Source of the DNA: Micromonospora inyonensis
GTDB lineage: Bacteria > Actinomycetota > Actinomycetes > Mycobacteriales > Micromonosporaceae
NCBI RefSeq assembly: GCF_900091415.1
Contig: NZ_FMHU01000001.1
Coordinates: forward strand, 2,046,001 to 2,110,000
Reading direction: 5' to 3'
Length of the DNA: 64,000 bases
The position numbers and the translations under genes were made by a program. This document shows positions 10,926 through 22,500 of the stretch, one piece after another. The first letter of the stretch is position 1, and each line of letters opens with the position of its first letter. The notes under the pieces were generated by a model. That model was not told the DNA's origin, searched no databases, and worked only from the letters and a program-made list of their open reading frames with translations.

Positions 10926-13294
10926 TCCGGGAACGGGCGTATCCAGTCGAGCCGTGGCACGTGCGGGAGGTCCTGCTCGACCTCGACGTGCTGGCCCAGT
11001 CCGAGTCGATCTTCGCGCTCTCCAACGGGCACATCGGGTTGCGCGGCAACCTCGACGAGGGCGAACCGCACGGCCTGCCCGGCACCTATCTGAACTCCTT
11101 CTACGAGCTGCGTCCGCTGCCGTACGCCGAGGCCGGGTTCGGCTTCCCGGAGTCCGGGCAGACCATCGTCAACGTCACCAACGGCAAACTGATCCGGCTG
11201 CTCGTCGACGACGAGCCGTTCGACGTCCGGTACGGCGAACTCCTCGACCACGAGCGGATCCTCGACCTGCGCGCCGGCACCCTGCACCGGTACGTGCACT
11301 GGCGCTCCCCGGCCGGTCGGGAGGTCAAGCTCCGCAGCACCCGGCTGGTCTCCTTCCGCCAGCGCTCGGCCGCCGCGATCAACTACGAGGTCGAGGCGGT
11401 CGACGGCCCGTTGCGGCTGATCGTCCAGTCCGAACTGGTGGCCAACGAGGCCCTGCCCGCGCAGAGCAAGGACCCCCGGGTGGCGGCGGTGCTGGAGTCG
11501 CCCCTGCTCGCCGAGGAGCAGCTCACCCAGAGCCGGGGCGGGCTGCTGATCCACCGGACCAAGGTGAGCGGCCTACGGGTGGCCGCCGCGATGGACCACG
11601 AGGTGCAGGCCCCGGCCGACGTGACGGTCAGCACCGAGGGGTACGACGACTGGGTCCGCACCACCATCGGCTGCGTGCTGGAGCCGGGGGAGACGCTGCG
11701 CGTGGTCAAGCTGCTCACGTACAGCTGGTCCAGCCAGCGGTCGCTGCCGGCGCTGCGCGACCAGGTCGGGGCGACCCTCGCGGCGGCCAAACTGGACGGC
11801 TGGGACGGCCTGCGCCGGGAGCAGCGGGAATACCTCGACGAGTTCTGGGACGCCGCCGACGTACGCGTCGAGGGTGACCCCGAGGTGCAGCAGGCGGTCC
11901 GGTTCGGGCTGTTCCACGTGTTGCAGTCCGGTGCCCGTGCCGAACGGCGGCCCATCTCGGCCAAGGGACTGACCGGTCCCGGGTACGACGGACACGCGTT
12001 CTGGGACACCGAGATGTTCGTGCTGCCGGTGCTCACCTACACCCAGCCGGGCGCCGTCCGGGACGCCCTGCACTGGCGGCACTCCACCCTCGCCCAGGCC
12101 CGGGAGCGGGCCCGGACGTTGTACCTCGACGGTGCGGCATTCCCCTGGCGCACCATCGAGGGGCCGGAGTCGTCGGCGTACTGGCCGGCCGGGACGGCCG
12201 CCTTCCACATCGCCGCCGACGTGGCCGACGCGCTGCGCCGCTACGTCCTGGTCACCGGGGACGCCGAACTGGAACAGTCGATCGGGCTGGAACTGCTGAT
12301 CGAGACGGCCCGGCTGTGGCGCTCGCTCGGGCACCACGACCGGCACGGCCAGTTCCACATCGACGGGGTCACCGGCCCGGACGAGTACACCGCGGTCAAG
12401 GACGACAACGTCTACACCAACCTGATGGCCCAGCGGAACCTGCTCACCGCCGCCGACGTGGCGATGCGCTACCGGGACCAGGCGATCCGGCTCGGGGTCA
12501 CCGAGGAGGAGGCCGCGGCCTGGCGGGACGCCGCGCACGCGATGCACATCCCGTACGACGACGAGGTCGAGGTGCACGAACAGGTCGAGGGGTTCACCCG
12601 GCAGGAGGAGTGGGACTTCGAGCACACGCCGTCGGACCGGTACCCGCTGCTGCTGCACTACCCGTACTTCGACCTGTACCGCAAGCAGGTGGTCAAGCAG
12701 GCGGACCTGGTGCTGGCGATGCACTGGCGCGGGGACGCGTTCACCGCGGAGGAGAAGCTGCGCAACTTCCTCTACTACGAGCGGCGGACCGTCCGGGACT
12801 CGTCCCTGTCGGCCTGCACCCAGGCGGTGCTCGCCGCCGAGGTGGGCCATCCCGAGCTGGCGCACAGCTACCTGCGCGAGGCCGCGCTGATGGACCTGCA
12901 CGACCTCAACGAGAACACCCGCGACGGCGTGCACATGGCCTCACTGGCCGGGGCGTGGATCGCGTTGGTCGCGGGGTTCGGGGGACTCCGTGACCACGAC
13001 GAGGAGCTGACCTTCTGCCCCCGGCTCTCCAGCCGGCTCAGTCGGCTGGAGTTCTCGCTCCAGTGGCGGCAGCTCCGGTTGCGGGTGGACATCCGGGCAC
13101 ACCAGACGACGTACTCGTTGCGGCACGGCGGGCCGGACGCGGCCCTGGAGCTGCGGCACTACGGTCAGCCGGTCCGGGTCACCTGCGACCAGCCGGTCAC
13201 CATGCCGGTGCCGCCGCCCCGTCCGCCCGGACCACCCCCGGTGCAGCCGCCCGGCCGGGCACCGCTGCGCCAGGCCGACAAGATCCGCGAATAA
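10922..13294 (+). CDS. Glycoside hydrolase family 65 disaccharide phosphorylase
   Basis: 790 residues, the normal length for maltose/trehalose/kojibiose phosphorylases. The N-terminal beta-sandwich (HIGLRGNLDEGE near residue 40) is followed by the (alpha/alpha)6 barrel. The catalytic acid is in GPDEYTAVKDDNVYTN, Glu488, and the phosphate-binding region lies further on (RDSSLSACTQAV). The last 30 residues are proline-rich. It would split an alpha- or trehalose-type disaccharide with phosphate to give beta-glucose 1-phosphate for the mutase encoded just before it. Which disaccharide is used cannot be told from sequence alone. Confidence 0.9.
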   Translation: MIRERAYPVEPWHVREVLLDLDVLAQSESIFALSNGHIGLRGNLDEGEPHGLPGTYLNSFYELRPLPYAEAGFGFPESGQTIVNVTNGKLIRLLVDDEPFDVRYGELLDHERILDLRAGTLHRYVHWRSPAGREVKLRSTRLVSFRQRSAAAINYEVEAVDGPLRLIVQSELVANEALPAQSKDPRVAAVLESPLLAEEQLTQSRGGLLIHRTKVSGLRVAAAMDHEVQAPADVTVSTEGYDDWVRTTIGCVLEPGETLRVVKLLTYSWSSQRSLPALRDQVGATLAAAKLDGWDGLRREQREYLDEFWDAADVRVEGDPEVQQAVRFGLFHVLQSGARAERRPISAKGLTGPGYDGHAFWDTEMFVLPVLTYTQPGAVRDALHWRHSTLAQARERARTLYLDGAAFPWRTIEGPESSAYWPAGTAAFHIAADVADALRRYVLVTGDAELEQSIGLELLIETARLWRSLGHHDRHGQFHIDGVTGPDEYTAVKDDNVYTNLMAQRNLLTAADVAMRYRDQAIRLGVTEEEAAAWRDAAHAMHIPYDDEVEVHEQVEGFTRQEEWDFEHTPSDRYPLLLHYPYFDLYRKQVVKQADLVLAMHWRGDAFTAEEKLRNFLYYERRTVRDSSLSACTQAVLAAEVGHPELAHSYLREAALMDLHDLNENTRDGVHMASLAGAWIALVAGFGGLRDHDEELTFCPRLSSRLSRLEFSLQWRQLRLRVDIRAHQTTYSLRHGGPDAALELRHYGQPVRVTCDQPVTMPVPPPRPPGPPPVQPPGRAPLRQADKIRE

Positions 13295-13340
13295 CCCCCA
13301 GCCCCCCGCGTTCCCCTACCCCCCGCCCCCAGCGCCCCGT

Positions 13341-13411
13341 CGATCATGGACTTCGGGCACCGGACAAGCTTCGCGAAAGCCATGAGTCAGGGCGCCACAA
13401 CTTCATGATCG
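13341..13411. repeat. Imperfect palindromic intergenic element
   Basis: CGATCATG at 13341-13348 is mirrored by CATGATCG at 13404-13411; the flanking bases match only partly. A second short palindrome around AAGCTTCGCGAAAGC lies between. It sits in the gap between the convergent GH65 gene and a small leftward gene. It may act as a terminator or be a REP-like repeat; this is inference. Confidence 0.4.
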
Positions 13412-13436
13412 GCGGGGTGGGCCGGGGGCCGGGGGG

Positions 13437-13613
13437 TCAGAGGTGGCCGCCGGTGGTGGGCTTGCCGGCCGCGTCGTGCGGGGCCATCGCCCTCGGGTCG
13501 TCGGCGGTACGCGCCTGGGCCGCCTCGTCCGCCCAGTCCCGGCCGCGCTCCTCGTCCTCCCGACGCGGCTGCTCGTCGGTGCGCTCCTTGCGGGATTTCT
13601 GCTGCTGACCCAT
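13437..13613 (-). CDS. Small highly charged hypothetical protein
   Basis: A 58-residue frame read leftward from ATG 13613, preceded by GGAGGACGGC, a good ribosome site. The product is very hydrophilic: it starts MGQQQKSRKERTDEQPRRED and ends in a Gly/Thr/Pro-rich tail. It has no membrane segment or known domain and is probably disordered. I recognise this style of tiny charged protein from actinobacterial genomes but can give no function. It lies just outside the left end of the giant inverted repeat. Confidence 0.6.
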   Translation of the reverse strand: MGQQQKSRKERTDEQPRREDEERGRDWADEAAQARTADDPRAMAPHDAAGKPTTGGHL

Positions 13614-13657
13614 GCCGTCCTCCCCGTCTCGTGGCAGCCGTGTGCCGGCCGCCTCGT

Positions 13658-13817
13658 GGCCAAGCCCAAACGCCTCGTCGCCCGCCAGATCCTCACCGAA
13701 CCCGAGGCCGGCCTGTTCACGCTCGCCACGCCTCCGCCGTCCGCGTAACCCCCACCACCAGGGCCTCTAACGAACCCCCAAGCTCACATCGGACATGGCC
13801 TCCCGAACTACCCTCTG
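13658..13817 (+). mobile_element. 3'-end remnant of an IS5-like element
   Basis: The last 30 codons of the IS5-associated accessory protein (RLVARQILTEPEAGLFTLAT, ending in a stop at 13748) followed by its terminal inverted repeat (CCCTCTG at 13811-13817). The same piece lies at 59504-59664 in inverted orientation, and the intact element occupies 59691-62497. No transposase remains. The left edge, about 13658, is where identity with the right arm starts, so it marks the outer limit of the large inverted repeat. Confidence 0.75.
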
Positions 13818-13886
13818 AAACCCAAAACACGTGGAATACGTGAATCAGACGTCCTCTAATGCAGAAGGTGTAAATTAAACGGCAAC

Positions 13887-14075
13887 TCAGGATCTTGACC
13901 CGTTCCGGGTGGCGGTGGAGGGAGCGACGGTGCCGCCCCGCCAGTATTTCCCGACCGTGCTCTGGTTAATCAGGTTGCCGGACAGTGTGGCTACCGCGTC
14001 CAGGGTGTAGGGGTGGCCGTCGGGGGTGGTCTCATCCTGTAGTCCCTGTGCCCAGGCTTTCACCCATGCGGCCAT
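13887..14075 (-). pseudogene. Frameshifted C-terminal repeat of giant protein 1
   Basis: This frame encodes the rest of the last 98-residue repeat of giant gene 1 (MAAWVKAWAQGLQ through INQSTVGKYWR), but in a different frame. At about 14075 the run that reads CCCC in other repeats is CCC, a one-base loss. A second difference, loss of two bases at the YWRE codon region, changes the tail from the REAAPSLPPPP seen in gene 2 to RGGTVAPSTATRNG. Either the gene is truly truncated at 14060 or these are sequence errors. Confidence 0.75.
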
Positions 14076-16553
14076 CCCGGCCCCAGCTTCCCCTGTTTGT
14101 CGGGGTCCAGGGACACCCGGTCGGGGAGTTCCAGCGTCTCCAGGTATGCGTGGAGGGTGGCGGGTCCATCCTCACCGGGCCGCCAAGTGGCCACGTGATC
14201 CGGCAGCGGCGGCACTGCCTCCCGCCAATATTTCCCGACCGATACCTGGTTGATCAGGTTGCCGGACAGTGTGACTACCGCAGCCAGGGTGTAGGGGTGG
14301 CCGTCGGGGGTGGTCTCATCCTGTAGTCCCTGTGCCCAGGCTTTCACCCAAGCGGCCATCCCCGGCCCCAGCCTTCCGAGTTTGTCGGTGTCCAGGGACA
14401 CCCGGTCGGGGAGTTTCAGCGTCTCCAGGTATGCGTGGAGGGTGGCGGGTCCATCCTCGCCGGGCCGCCAATGAACCACGTGATCCGGCGGTGGGGGCAG
14501 CGGCGGCGCCGCCTCCCGCCAATATCTCGAGACCGTGCTCTGGTTGGTCAGGTTGCCGGACAGTGCGGCTACCGCAGCCAGGGTGTAGGGGTGGCCGTCG
14601 GGGGTGGTCTTACCCCGCAGTCCCTGTGCCCAGGCTTTCACCCATGCGGCCATCCCCGGCCCCAGCCTCCCCTGTTTGTCGGTGTCCAGGGACACCCGGT
14701 CGGGGAGTTTCAGCGTCTCCAGGTATGCGCGGAGGGTCGCGGGCCCATCCTCGCCGGGCCGCCAATGAACCACGTGATCCGGCGGTGGGGGCAGCGGCGG
14801 CACCGCCTCCCGCCAGTATTTCCCGACCGATTGCTGGTTGATTAGGTTGCCGGACAGTGCGGCTACCGCGTCCTGGGTGTAGGGGTGGCCGTCGGGGGTG
14901 GTCTCACCCCGCAGTCCCTGTGCCCAGGCTTTCACCCAAGCGGCCATCCCCAGCCCCAACCTCCCCTGTTTGCCGGGGTCCAGGGACACCCCGTCGGGGA
15001 GTTCCAGCGTCTCCAGGTATGCGCGGAGGGTCACGGGCCCATCCCCACCGGGCCGCCAATGAACCACGTGATCCGGCGGCGGGGGCAGCGGCGGCGCCAC
15101 CTCCCGCCAATATTTCCCGACCGATTGCTGGTTGATCAGGTTGCCGGACAGTGTGACTACCGCAGCCAGGGTGTAGGGGTGGCCGTCGGGGGTGGTCTTA
15201 CCCCGCAGCCCCTGTGCCCAGGCTTTCACCCAAGCGGCCATCCCCGGCCCCAGCGCCCCCTGCCCGTCGGTGTCCAGGGACACCCGGTCGGGAAGTTCCA
15301 GCGTCTTCAGATATGCGTGGAGGGTGCCCGGCCCATCCTCACTCGGCCGCCAATGAACCACATGATCCGGCGGTGCGGGCAACGACGGCGCCGCCTCCCG
15401 CCAATATGTCCCGACCGTGCTCTGGTTGGTCAGGTTGCCGGACAGTGCGGCTACCGCAGCCAGGGTGTAGGGGTGGCCGTCGGGGGTGGTCTCATCCCGC
15501 AGTCCCTGTGCCCAGGCTTTCACCCATGCGGCCATCCCCGGCCCCAGCCTCCCCTTTTTGTCGGGGTCCAGGGACACCCCGTCGGGGAGTTCCACCGTCT
15601 CCAGGTATGCGCGAAGGGTGACGGGTCCATCCTCACCGGCCCGCCAATGAACCACACGATCCGGCGGCGGGGGCAGCGGCCGCGCCACCTCCCGCCAATA
15701 TTTCCCGACCGATACATAGGTGATCAGGTTGCCGGACAGTGCGGCTACCGCGTCCTGGGTGTAGGGGTGGCCGTCGGGGGTGGTCTTACCCCGCAGTCCC
15801 TGTGCCCAGGCTTTCACCCAAGCGGCCATCCCCGGCCCCAACCTCCCCTGTTTGTCGGGGTCCAGGGACACCCCGTCGGGGAGTTCCAGCGTCTCCAGGT
15901 ATGCGCGGAGGGTCGCGGGCCCATCCTCACCGGGCCGCCAAGTGGCCACGTGATCCGGCGGTGGGGGCAGCGGCGGCGCCGCCTCCCGCCAATATGTCCC
16001 GACCGATGCCTGGTTGATCAGGTCGCCGGACAGTGCGGCTACCGCGTCCTGGGTGTAGGGGTGGCCGTCGGGGGTGGTCTTACCCCGCAGTCCCTGTGCC
16101 CAGGCTTTCACCCAAGCGGCCATCCCCGGCCCCAGTGCCCCCTTTTTGCCGGGGTCCAGGGACACCCCGTCGGGGAGCTCCAGCGTCTCCAGGTATGCGC
16201 GGAGGGTCGCGGGCCCATCCTCACCGGGCCGCCAAGTGGCCACGTGATCCGGCGGTGGGGGCAGCGGCGGCGCCGCCTCCCGCCAATATCTCCCGACCGA
16301 TTGCTGGGCGATCAGGTTGCCGGACAGTGCGGCTACCGCGTCCTGGGTGTAGGGGTGGCCGTCGGGGGTGGTCTTACCCCGCAGTCCCTGTGCCCAGGCT
16401 TTCACCCATGCGGCCATCCCCGGCCCCAGCTTCCCCTGTTTGTCGGGGTCCAGGGACACCCCGTCGGGGAGTTCCACCGTCTCCAGGTATGCGTGGAGGG
16501 TCGCGGGTCCATCCTGACCGGGCCGCCAATGAACCACGTGATCCGGTGGCGCC
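13900..16553 (-). repeat. Block C: nine tandem ~98-residue repeats of giant protein 1
   Basis: Nine units of about 294 bases, each starting near DHVVHWRPGEDGPATLRAYL and ending INQQSVGKYWREA plus a Pro-rich joint. Near-identical DNA between units shows recent duplication. Variable residues in the third helix-like part are QQS, QAS, YVS, QST, QQS, QQS, QST, QVS, QST. The last unit carries the frameshift. Confidence 0.9.
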
Positions 16554-19500
16554 GGTAGCGGTACCGCGGTTGTGGATGTGGATGTGGGTGGGGATGTGGG
16601 TGGGGGTGGGGGTGGGGGTGGTGAGGACTGCGGGGTCACCGGTCGGGCCGCAGGGGCCGGCATGGACGCCGCCGGCGTCTGCAAGGCTGCCGGGCCGGGC
16701 ATGACCTGAGTGTCCGAGAGGTCCAGGGCAACCGTCCTGGGATACCCGGATCCGACACCATGGTCACCGTGGAATCCCGACCCGGCCGAGGTCACCGCGA
16801 TGGTGACTTCATACACCTCCGACATCAGACGTAGCAGCACCCCCTCAAGGTGAGGAACGGACGTCCCACGCGTGTCCAGGGCCTGCCGCAGCATCGCCAC
16901 ATCCGCCGTGGACAAACCGTTCTCCTCCACGAAGCCGGTTCTGCCCACGACGTGGTCGAACTCCACTCGCAGACGATGACGCACATCCTCAGCCCCCGAC
17001 GCCAATGTCCGCTCACCCGCTGCGGACCCCAGCCCCAGCACACCGGCGAACCGCGTGAACAACCGGTCCCACTCGTCCGACCACGACAACCCGGCCGGCC
17101 CGGACGGCAACAGGACAGCAGCGGAAACAGCGGCGTTGTAATGGTTGTAGAGGGCGGGATTCGCCGGGTCGCCAGCGACGTAATACAAGCTGACCCCCCG
17201 GCCGTCCAACGGCCCGAACACCGCCACCGGGCTCACCCCCCACCCGGTGCGCTGCAACACCGTGATCCGACTACCCGTGGCATGAGCCAACAACGGCAGC
17301 AGGAACTCCCCACCCGGCCCACCCCACCGACGACCCCAATCAGCCACCGTCTCCACGACCTCGGCGAACTCGTCCGCCTCCAACGGCCCATCAGACGTAA
17401 GCAACACATGCACCAGATAGTCACGCGCCCGCTCCGGCGCCAACAACGCCACCTGAAAACCCCGACCACGCCCATTGACAAAATCCAACTGCTCCTGCGG
17501 CACCTCCGTCACCGGACCCGGATCCCACCCCAACCCGACCAACTCCGCACGCGCCTCCTCATACCGCTGCCCGACCCGCCCCGCATCCAGAAACCCAGCC
17601 TCAGTCACCACACCACCCGCAAACACCCCCTGACCACCCAGACGTTCCACCAACCGCGCCACCACCTGCCCATCACTGAGCCCCCGCACCTGCCGCCACG
17701 GCTCCCCCTGCGGCAGAAACTCCCGCCGCATCACCACATCCGCCGGCAACCCCCCGACCCGAGCACCCAGATACGACAGGACAAGCCCCTGCAACAACCC
17801 ATCCACCCGGCCCAACTCAGACCCGACCGGCACCACACCACCCAACCGCCCCACACCGACACGCACCCCACGAGGATCAGACAGCCACGCATACAGATCC
17901 GCCGGCAACACCCCCGCCCCCGCCAACACGTCCCGCACCCACACCGGATCAGCCACCACCAACGCCGACAACACACAAAACCCATCAGCCGGCACCGGAA
18001 ACTCCCACCCAGGCTGGGCAACCCCACCCACACCAGCCGCAACCCCCTCCCGCGCAACCCCCACCGGCGCCGGGCCCCCCACCACCGACGACACCCACGC
18101 ACCATCCTCATCAAGCGTCGGCACACCCAATCGACCCAGATCCAGATCCAGATCCAGATCCAGATCCAGATCCAGATCCAGATCCAGATCCAGATCCAGA
18201 TCCAGATCCAGATCCAGATCCAGATCCAGATCCGGGTCCGGGTCCGGGTCCAGATCCAGATCCGGGTCCAGATCCGGGCCCAGGTCCGGGCCCAGGTCCG
18301 GCATCCCCGGATCGACCGCCGGGTCAAGAAGCGCCGGGTCAGAGAGTTCCGGGTCGAGCAGTGCCGGGTCGAGGAGTTCCGGGTCGCGTTGAGACGGGTC
18401 GTGGTCTCCCGCGTCCCGCTGGTGCGGGACCGCCACGGTCGCGGTGTCCTCCACTGCTGAGGGCGCCCACGGACCATCCGGCCCGGGTACTCCCGTCAGC
18501 GGGGACTCGGCCTGTCCGGTGTCCCGCGGCGGCTCCCACCCGTCGTCGAGCTGTGGTGTGCCCAGATCCATCCCCTCCAGATCCGAGGGGACGACATCCG
18601 GGAACGCCTGGACACCAAACGCCAGACCAGGACCAGACGAGTCGTCCTCGCCCACCGGACCGGACCTCGGGGAGTCGACCGGGTCGGCAACGGTGGTGTC
18701 AGCCCGCATCGCGGCCCACGGACCATCCAGCCCGGGCACCTCCGACAGCGGGTACAGAGAATCGACCTGATCGGTGCCGTCCGGTGGCGTCCACCCCCAG
18801 CCCGGCGGCGATACCGACAGATCCACCCCTGCCGGGCCTAGACCCACGCCCGGGTCCAGGTCCGGCAACCCCGGATCCTCCACCAATGCCGGGTCAAGAA
18901 GCGCCGGGTCAAGGAGTTCCGGGTCGCGTTGAGACGGGTCATGCCCATCCTCACCGGGCCGCCAACGAACCACGTGATCCGGCGGTGGGGGCAGCGGCGC
19001 CGCCTCCCGCCAATATTTCCCGACCGATTGCTGGGTGATCAGGTTGCCGGACAGTGCGGCTACCGCGTCCAGGGTGTAGGGGTGGCCGTCGGGGGTGGTC
19101 TCATCCCGCAGTCCCTGTGCCCAGGCTTTCACCCATGCGGCCATCCCCGGCCCCAGCCTCCCCTGTTTGTCGGTGTCCAGGGACACCCGGTCGGGGAGTT
19201 TCAGCGTCTCCAGGTATGCGTGGAGGGTGGCGGGTTCATCCTCGCCGGGCCGCCAATGAACCACGTGATCCGGCGGTGGGGGCAGCGGCGGCGCCGCCTC
19301 CCGCCAGTATTTCCCGACCGATACCTGGGTGATCAGGTTGCCGGACAGTGTGGCTACCGCAGCCAGGGTGTAGGGGTGGCCGTCGGGGGTGGTCTCATCC
19401 CGCAGTCCCTGTGCCCAGGCTTTCACCCATGCGGCCATCCCCGGCCCCAGCCTCCCCTTTTTGTCGGGGTCCAGGGACACCCGGTCGGGGAGTTTCAGCG

Positions 19501-22500
19501 TCTCCAGGTATGCGTGGAGGGTGGCGGGCCCATCCTCGCCGGGCCGCCAAGTGGCCACGTGATCCGGCGGTGGGGGCAGCGGCGGCGCCGCCTCCCGCCA
19601 GTATTTCCCGACCGATTGCTGGGTGATCAGGTTGCCGGACAGTGTGACTACCGCGTCCAGGGTGTAGGGGTGGCCGTCGGGGGTGGTCTTACGCCGCAGT
19701 CCCTGTGCCCAGGCTTTCACCCATGCGGCCATTCCCGGCCCCAGCTTCCCCTGTTTGTCGGTGTCCAGGGACACCCGGTCGGGGAGTTCCAGCGTCTCCA
19801 GGTATGCGCGGAGGGTCGCGGGTCCATCCTCACCGGGCCGCCAATGAACCACGTGATCCGGCGGTGGGGGCAGCGGCGCCGCCTCCCGCCAATATTTCCC
19901 GACCGATGCCTGGTTGATCAGGTTGCCGGACAGTGCGGCTACCGCGTCCTGGGTGTAGGGGTGGCCGTCGGGGGTGGTCTCATCCTGTAGTCCCCGCACC
20001 CAGGCTTTCACCCATGCGGCCATCCCCGGCCCCAGCTTCCCCTGTTTGTCGGGGTCCAGGGACACCCGGTCGGGGAGTTCCAGCGTCTCCAGGTATGCGT
20101 GGAGGGTGGCGGGTTCATCCTCGTCGGGCCGCCAATGAACCACGTGATCCGGCGGTGGGGGCGGCGGCGGCGCCGCCTCCCGCCAGTATTTCCCGACCGT
20201 TTGCTGGTTGGTCAGGTTGCCGGACAGTGCGGCTACCGCGTCCTGGGTGTAGGGGTGGCCGTCGGGGGTGGTCTTACCCCGCAGTCCCTGTGCCCAGGCT
20301 TTCACCCAAGCGGCCATCCCCGGCCCCAGCTTCCCCTGTTTGTCGGGGTCCAGGGACACCCGGTCGGGGAGTTCCAGCGTCTCCAGGTATGCGTGGAGGG
20401 TGGCGGGTTCATCCTCGCCGGGCCGCCAATGAACCACGTGATCCGGCGGTGGGGGCAGCGGCGGCGCCGCCTCCCGCCAATATTTCCCGACCGATTGCTG
20501 GTTGATCAGGTTGCCGGACAGTGTGACTACCGCGCCCTGGGTGTAGGGGTGGCCGTCGGGGGTGGTCTTACCCTGCAGTCCCTGTGCCCAGGCTTTCACC
20601 CAAGCGGCCATCCCCGGCCCCAGCCTTCCGAGTTTGTCGGTGTCCAGGGACACCCGGTCGGGGAGTTCCAGCGTCTCCAGGTATGCGCGGAGGGTGGCGG
20701 GCCCATCCTCGCCGGGCCGCCAATGAACCACGTGATCCGGCGGTGGGGGCAGCGGCGCCGCCTCCCGCCAATATCTCCCGACCGATTGCTGGTTGATCAG
20801 GTTGCCGGACAGTGCGGCTACCTCATCCTGGGTGTAGGGGTGGCCGTCGGGGGTGGTCTTACCCTGCAGTCCCTGTGCCCAGGCTTTCACCCAAGCGGCC
20901 ACCCCCGGCCCCAACCTCCCCTTTTTGCCGGTGTCCAGGGACACCCCGTCGGGGAGTTCCACCGTCTCCAGGTATGCGCGGAGGGTCGCGGGCCCATCCT
21001 CACCGGGCCGCCAATGAACCACGTGATCCGGTGGCGCCGGTAGCGGTACCGCGGTTGTGGATGTGGATGTGGATGTGGGTGGGGGTGGGGGTGGGGGTGG
21101 GGGTGGTGAGGACTGCGGGGTCACCGGTCGGGCCGCAGGGGCCGGCATGGACGCCGTCGGCGTCTGCAGAGCTGCCGGGCCGGGGGGCATGACCTGAGTG
21201 TCGGAGAGGTCCAGTGCGACCGTTCTGGGATACCCGGATCCGACACCATGGTCACCGTGGAATCCCGACCCGGCCGAGGTCACCGCGATGGTGACTTCAT
21301 ACACCTGCGACATCAGGCGTAGCAGCGCCCCCTCAAGGTGAGGAACGGACGTCCCACGCGTGTCCAGGGCCTGCCGCAGCATCGCCACATCCGCCGTGGA
21401 CAAACCGTTCTCCTCCACGAAGCCGGTTCTGCCCACGACGTGGTCGAACTCCACTCGCAGACGATGACGCACATCCTCAGCTCCCGGCGCCAATGTCCGC
21501 TCACCCGCTGCGGACCCCAGCCCCAGCACACCGGCGAACCGCGTGAACAACCGGTCCCACTCGTCCGACCACGACAACCCGGCCGGCCCGGACGGCAACA
21601 GGACAGCAGCGGAAACAGCGGCGTTGTAATGGTTGTAGAGGGCGGGATTCGCCGGGTCGCCAGCGACGTAATACAAGCTGACCCCCCGGCCGTCCAACGG
21701 CCCGAACACCGCCACCGGGCTCACCCCCCACCCGGTGCGCTGCAACACCGTGATCCGACTACCCGTGGCATGAGCCAACAACGGCAGCAGGAACTCCCCA
21801 CCCGGCCCACCCCACCGACGACCCCAATCAGCCACCGTCTCCACGACCTCGGCGAACTCGTCCGCCTCCAACGGCCCATCAGACGTACCCTGCGGCAGAA
21901 ACTCCCGCCGCATCACCACATCCGCCGGCAACCCCCCGACCCGAGCACCCAGATACGACAGGACAAGCCCCTGCAACAACCCATCTACCCGGCCCAACTC
22001 AGACCCGACCGGCACCACACCACCCAACCGCCCCACACCGACACGCACCCCACGAGGATCAGACAGCCACGCATACAGATCCGCCGGCAATACCCCCGCC
22101 CCCGCCAACACGTCCCGCACCCACACCGGATCAGCCACCACCAACGCCGACAACACACAAAACCCATCAGCCGGCACCGGAAACTCCCACCCAGGCTGGG
22201 CAACCCCACCCACACCAGCCGCAACCCCCTCCCGCGCAACCCCCACCGGCGCCGGGTCCCCCACCACCGACGACACCCACGCACCATCCTCATCAAGCGT
22301 CGGCACACCCAATCGACCCAGATCCAGATCCAGATCCGGATCCAGATCCAGATCCGGGTCCGGGTCCAGATCCAGATCCGGGTCCAGGTCCGGGCCCAGG
22401 TCCGGCATCCCCGGATCCTCCACGACCGCCGGGTCAAGAAGCGCCGGGTCAAAGAGTTCCGGGTCGAGCAGTGCCGGGTCGAGGAGTTCCGGGTCGCGTT

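Noticed and set aside
14885..16558. Long plus-strand open frames (557 codons here, and others such as 24370-25623) opposite giant gene 1
   Set aside because: They mirror the 98-residue repeat on the other strand, have Pro/Arg/Gly-rich low-complexity content, no ribosome sites and no family resemblance; they are products of high GC and repetition.
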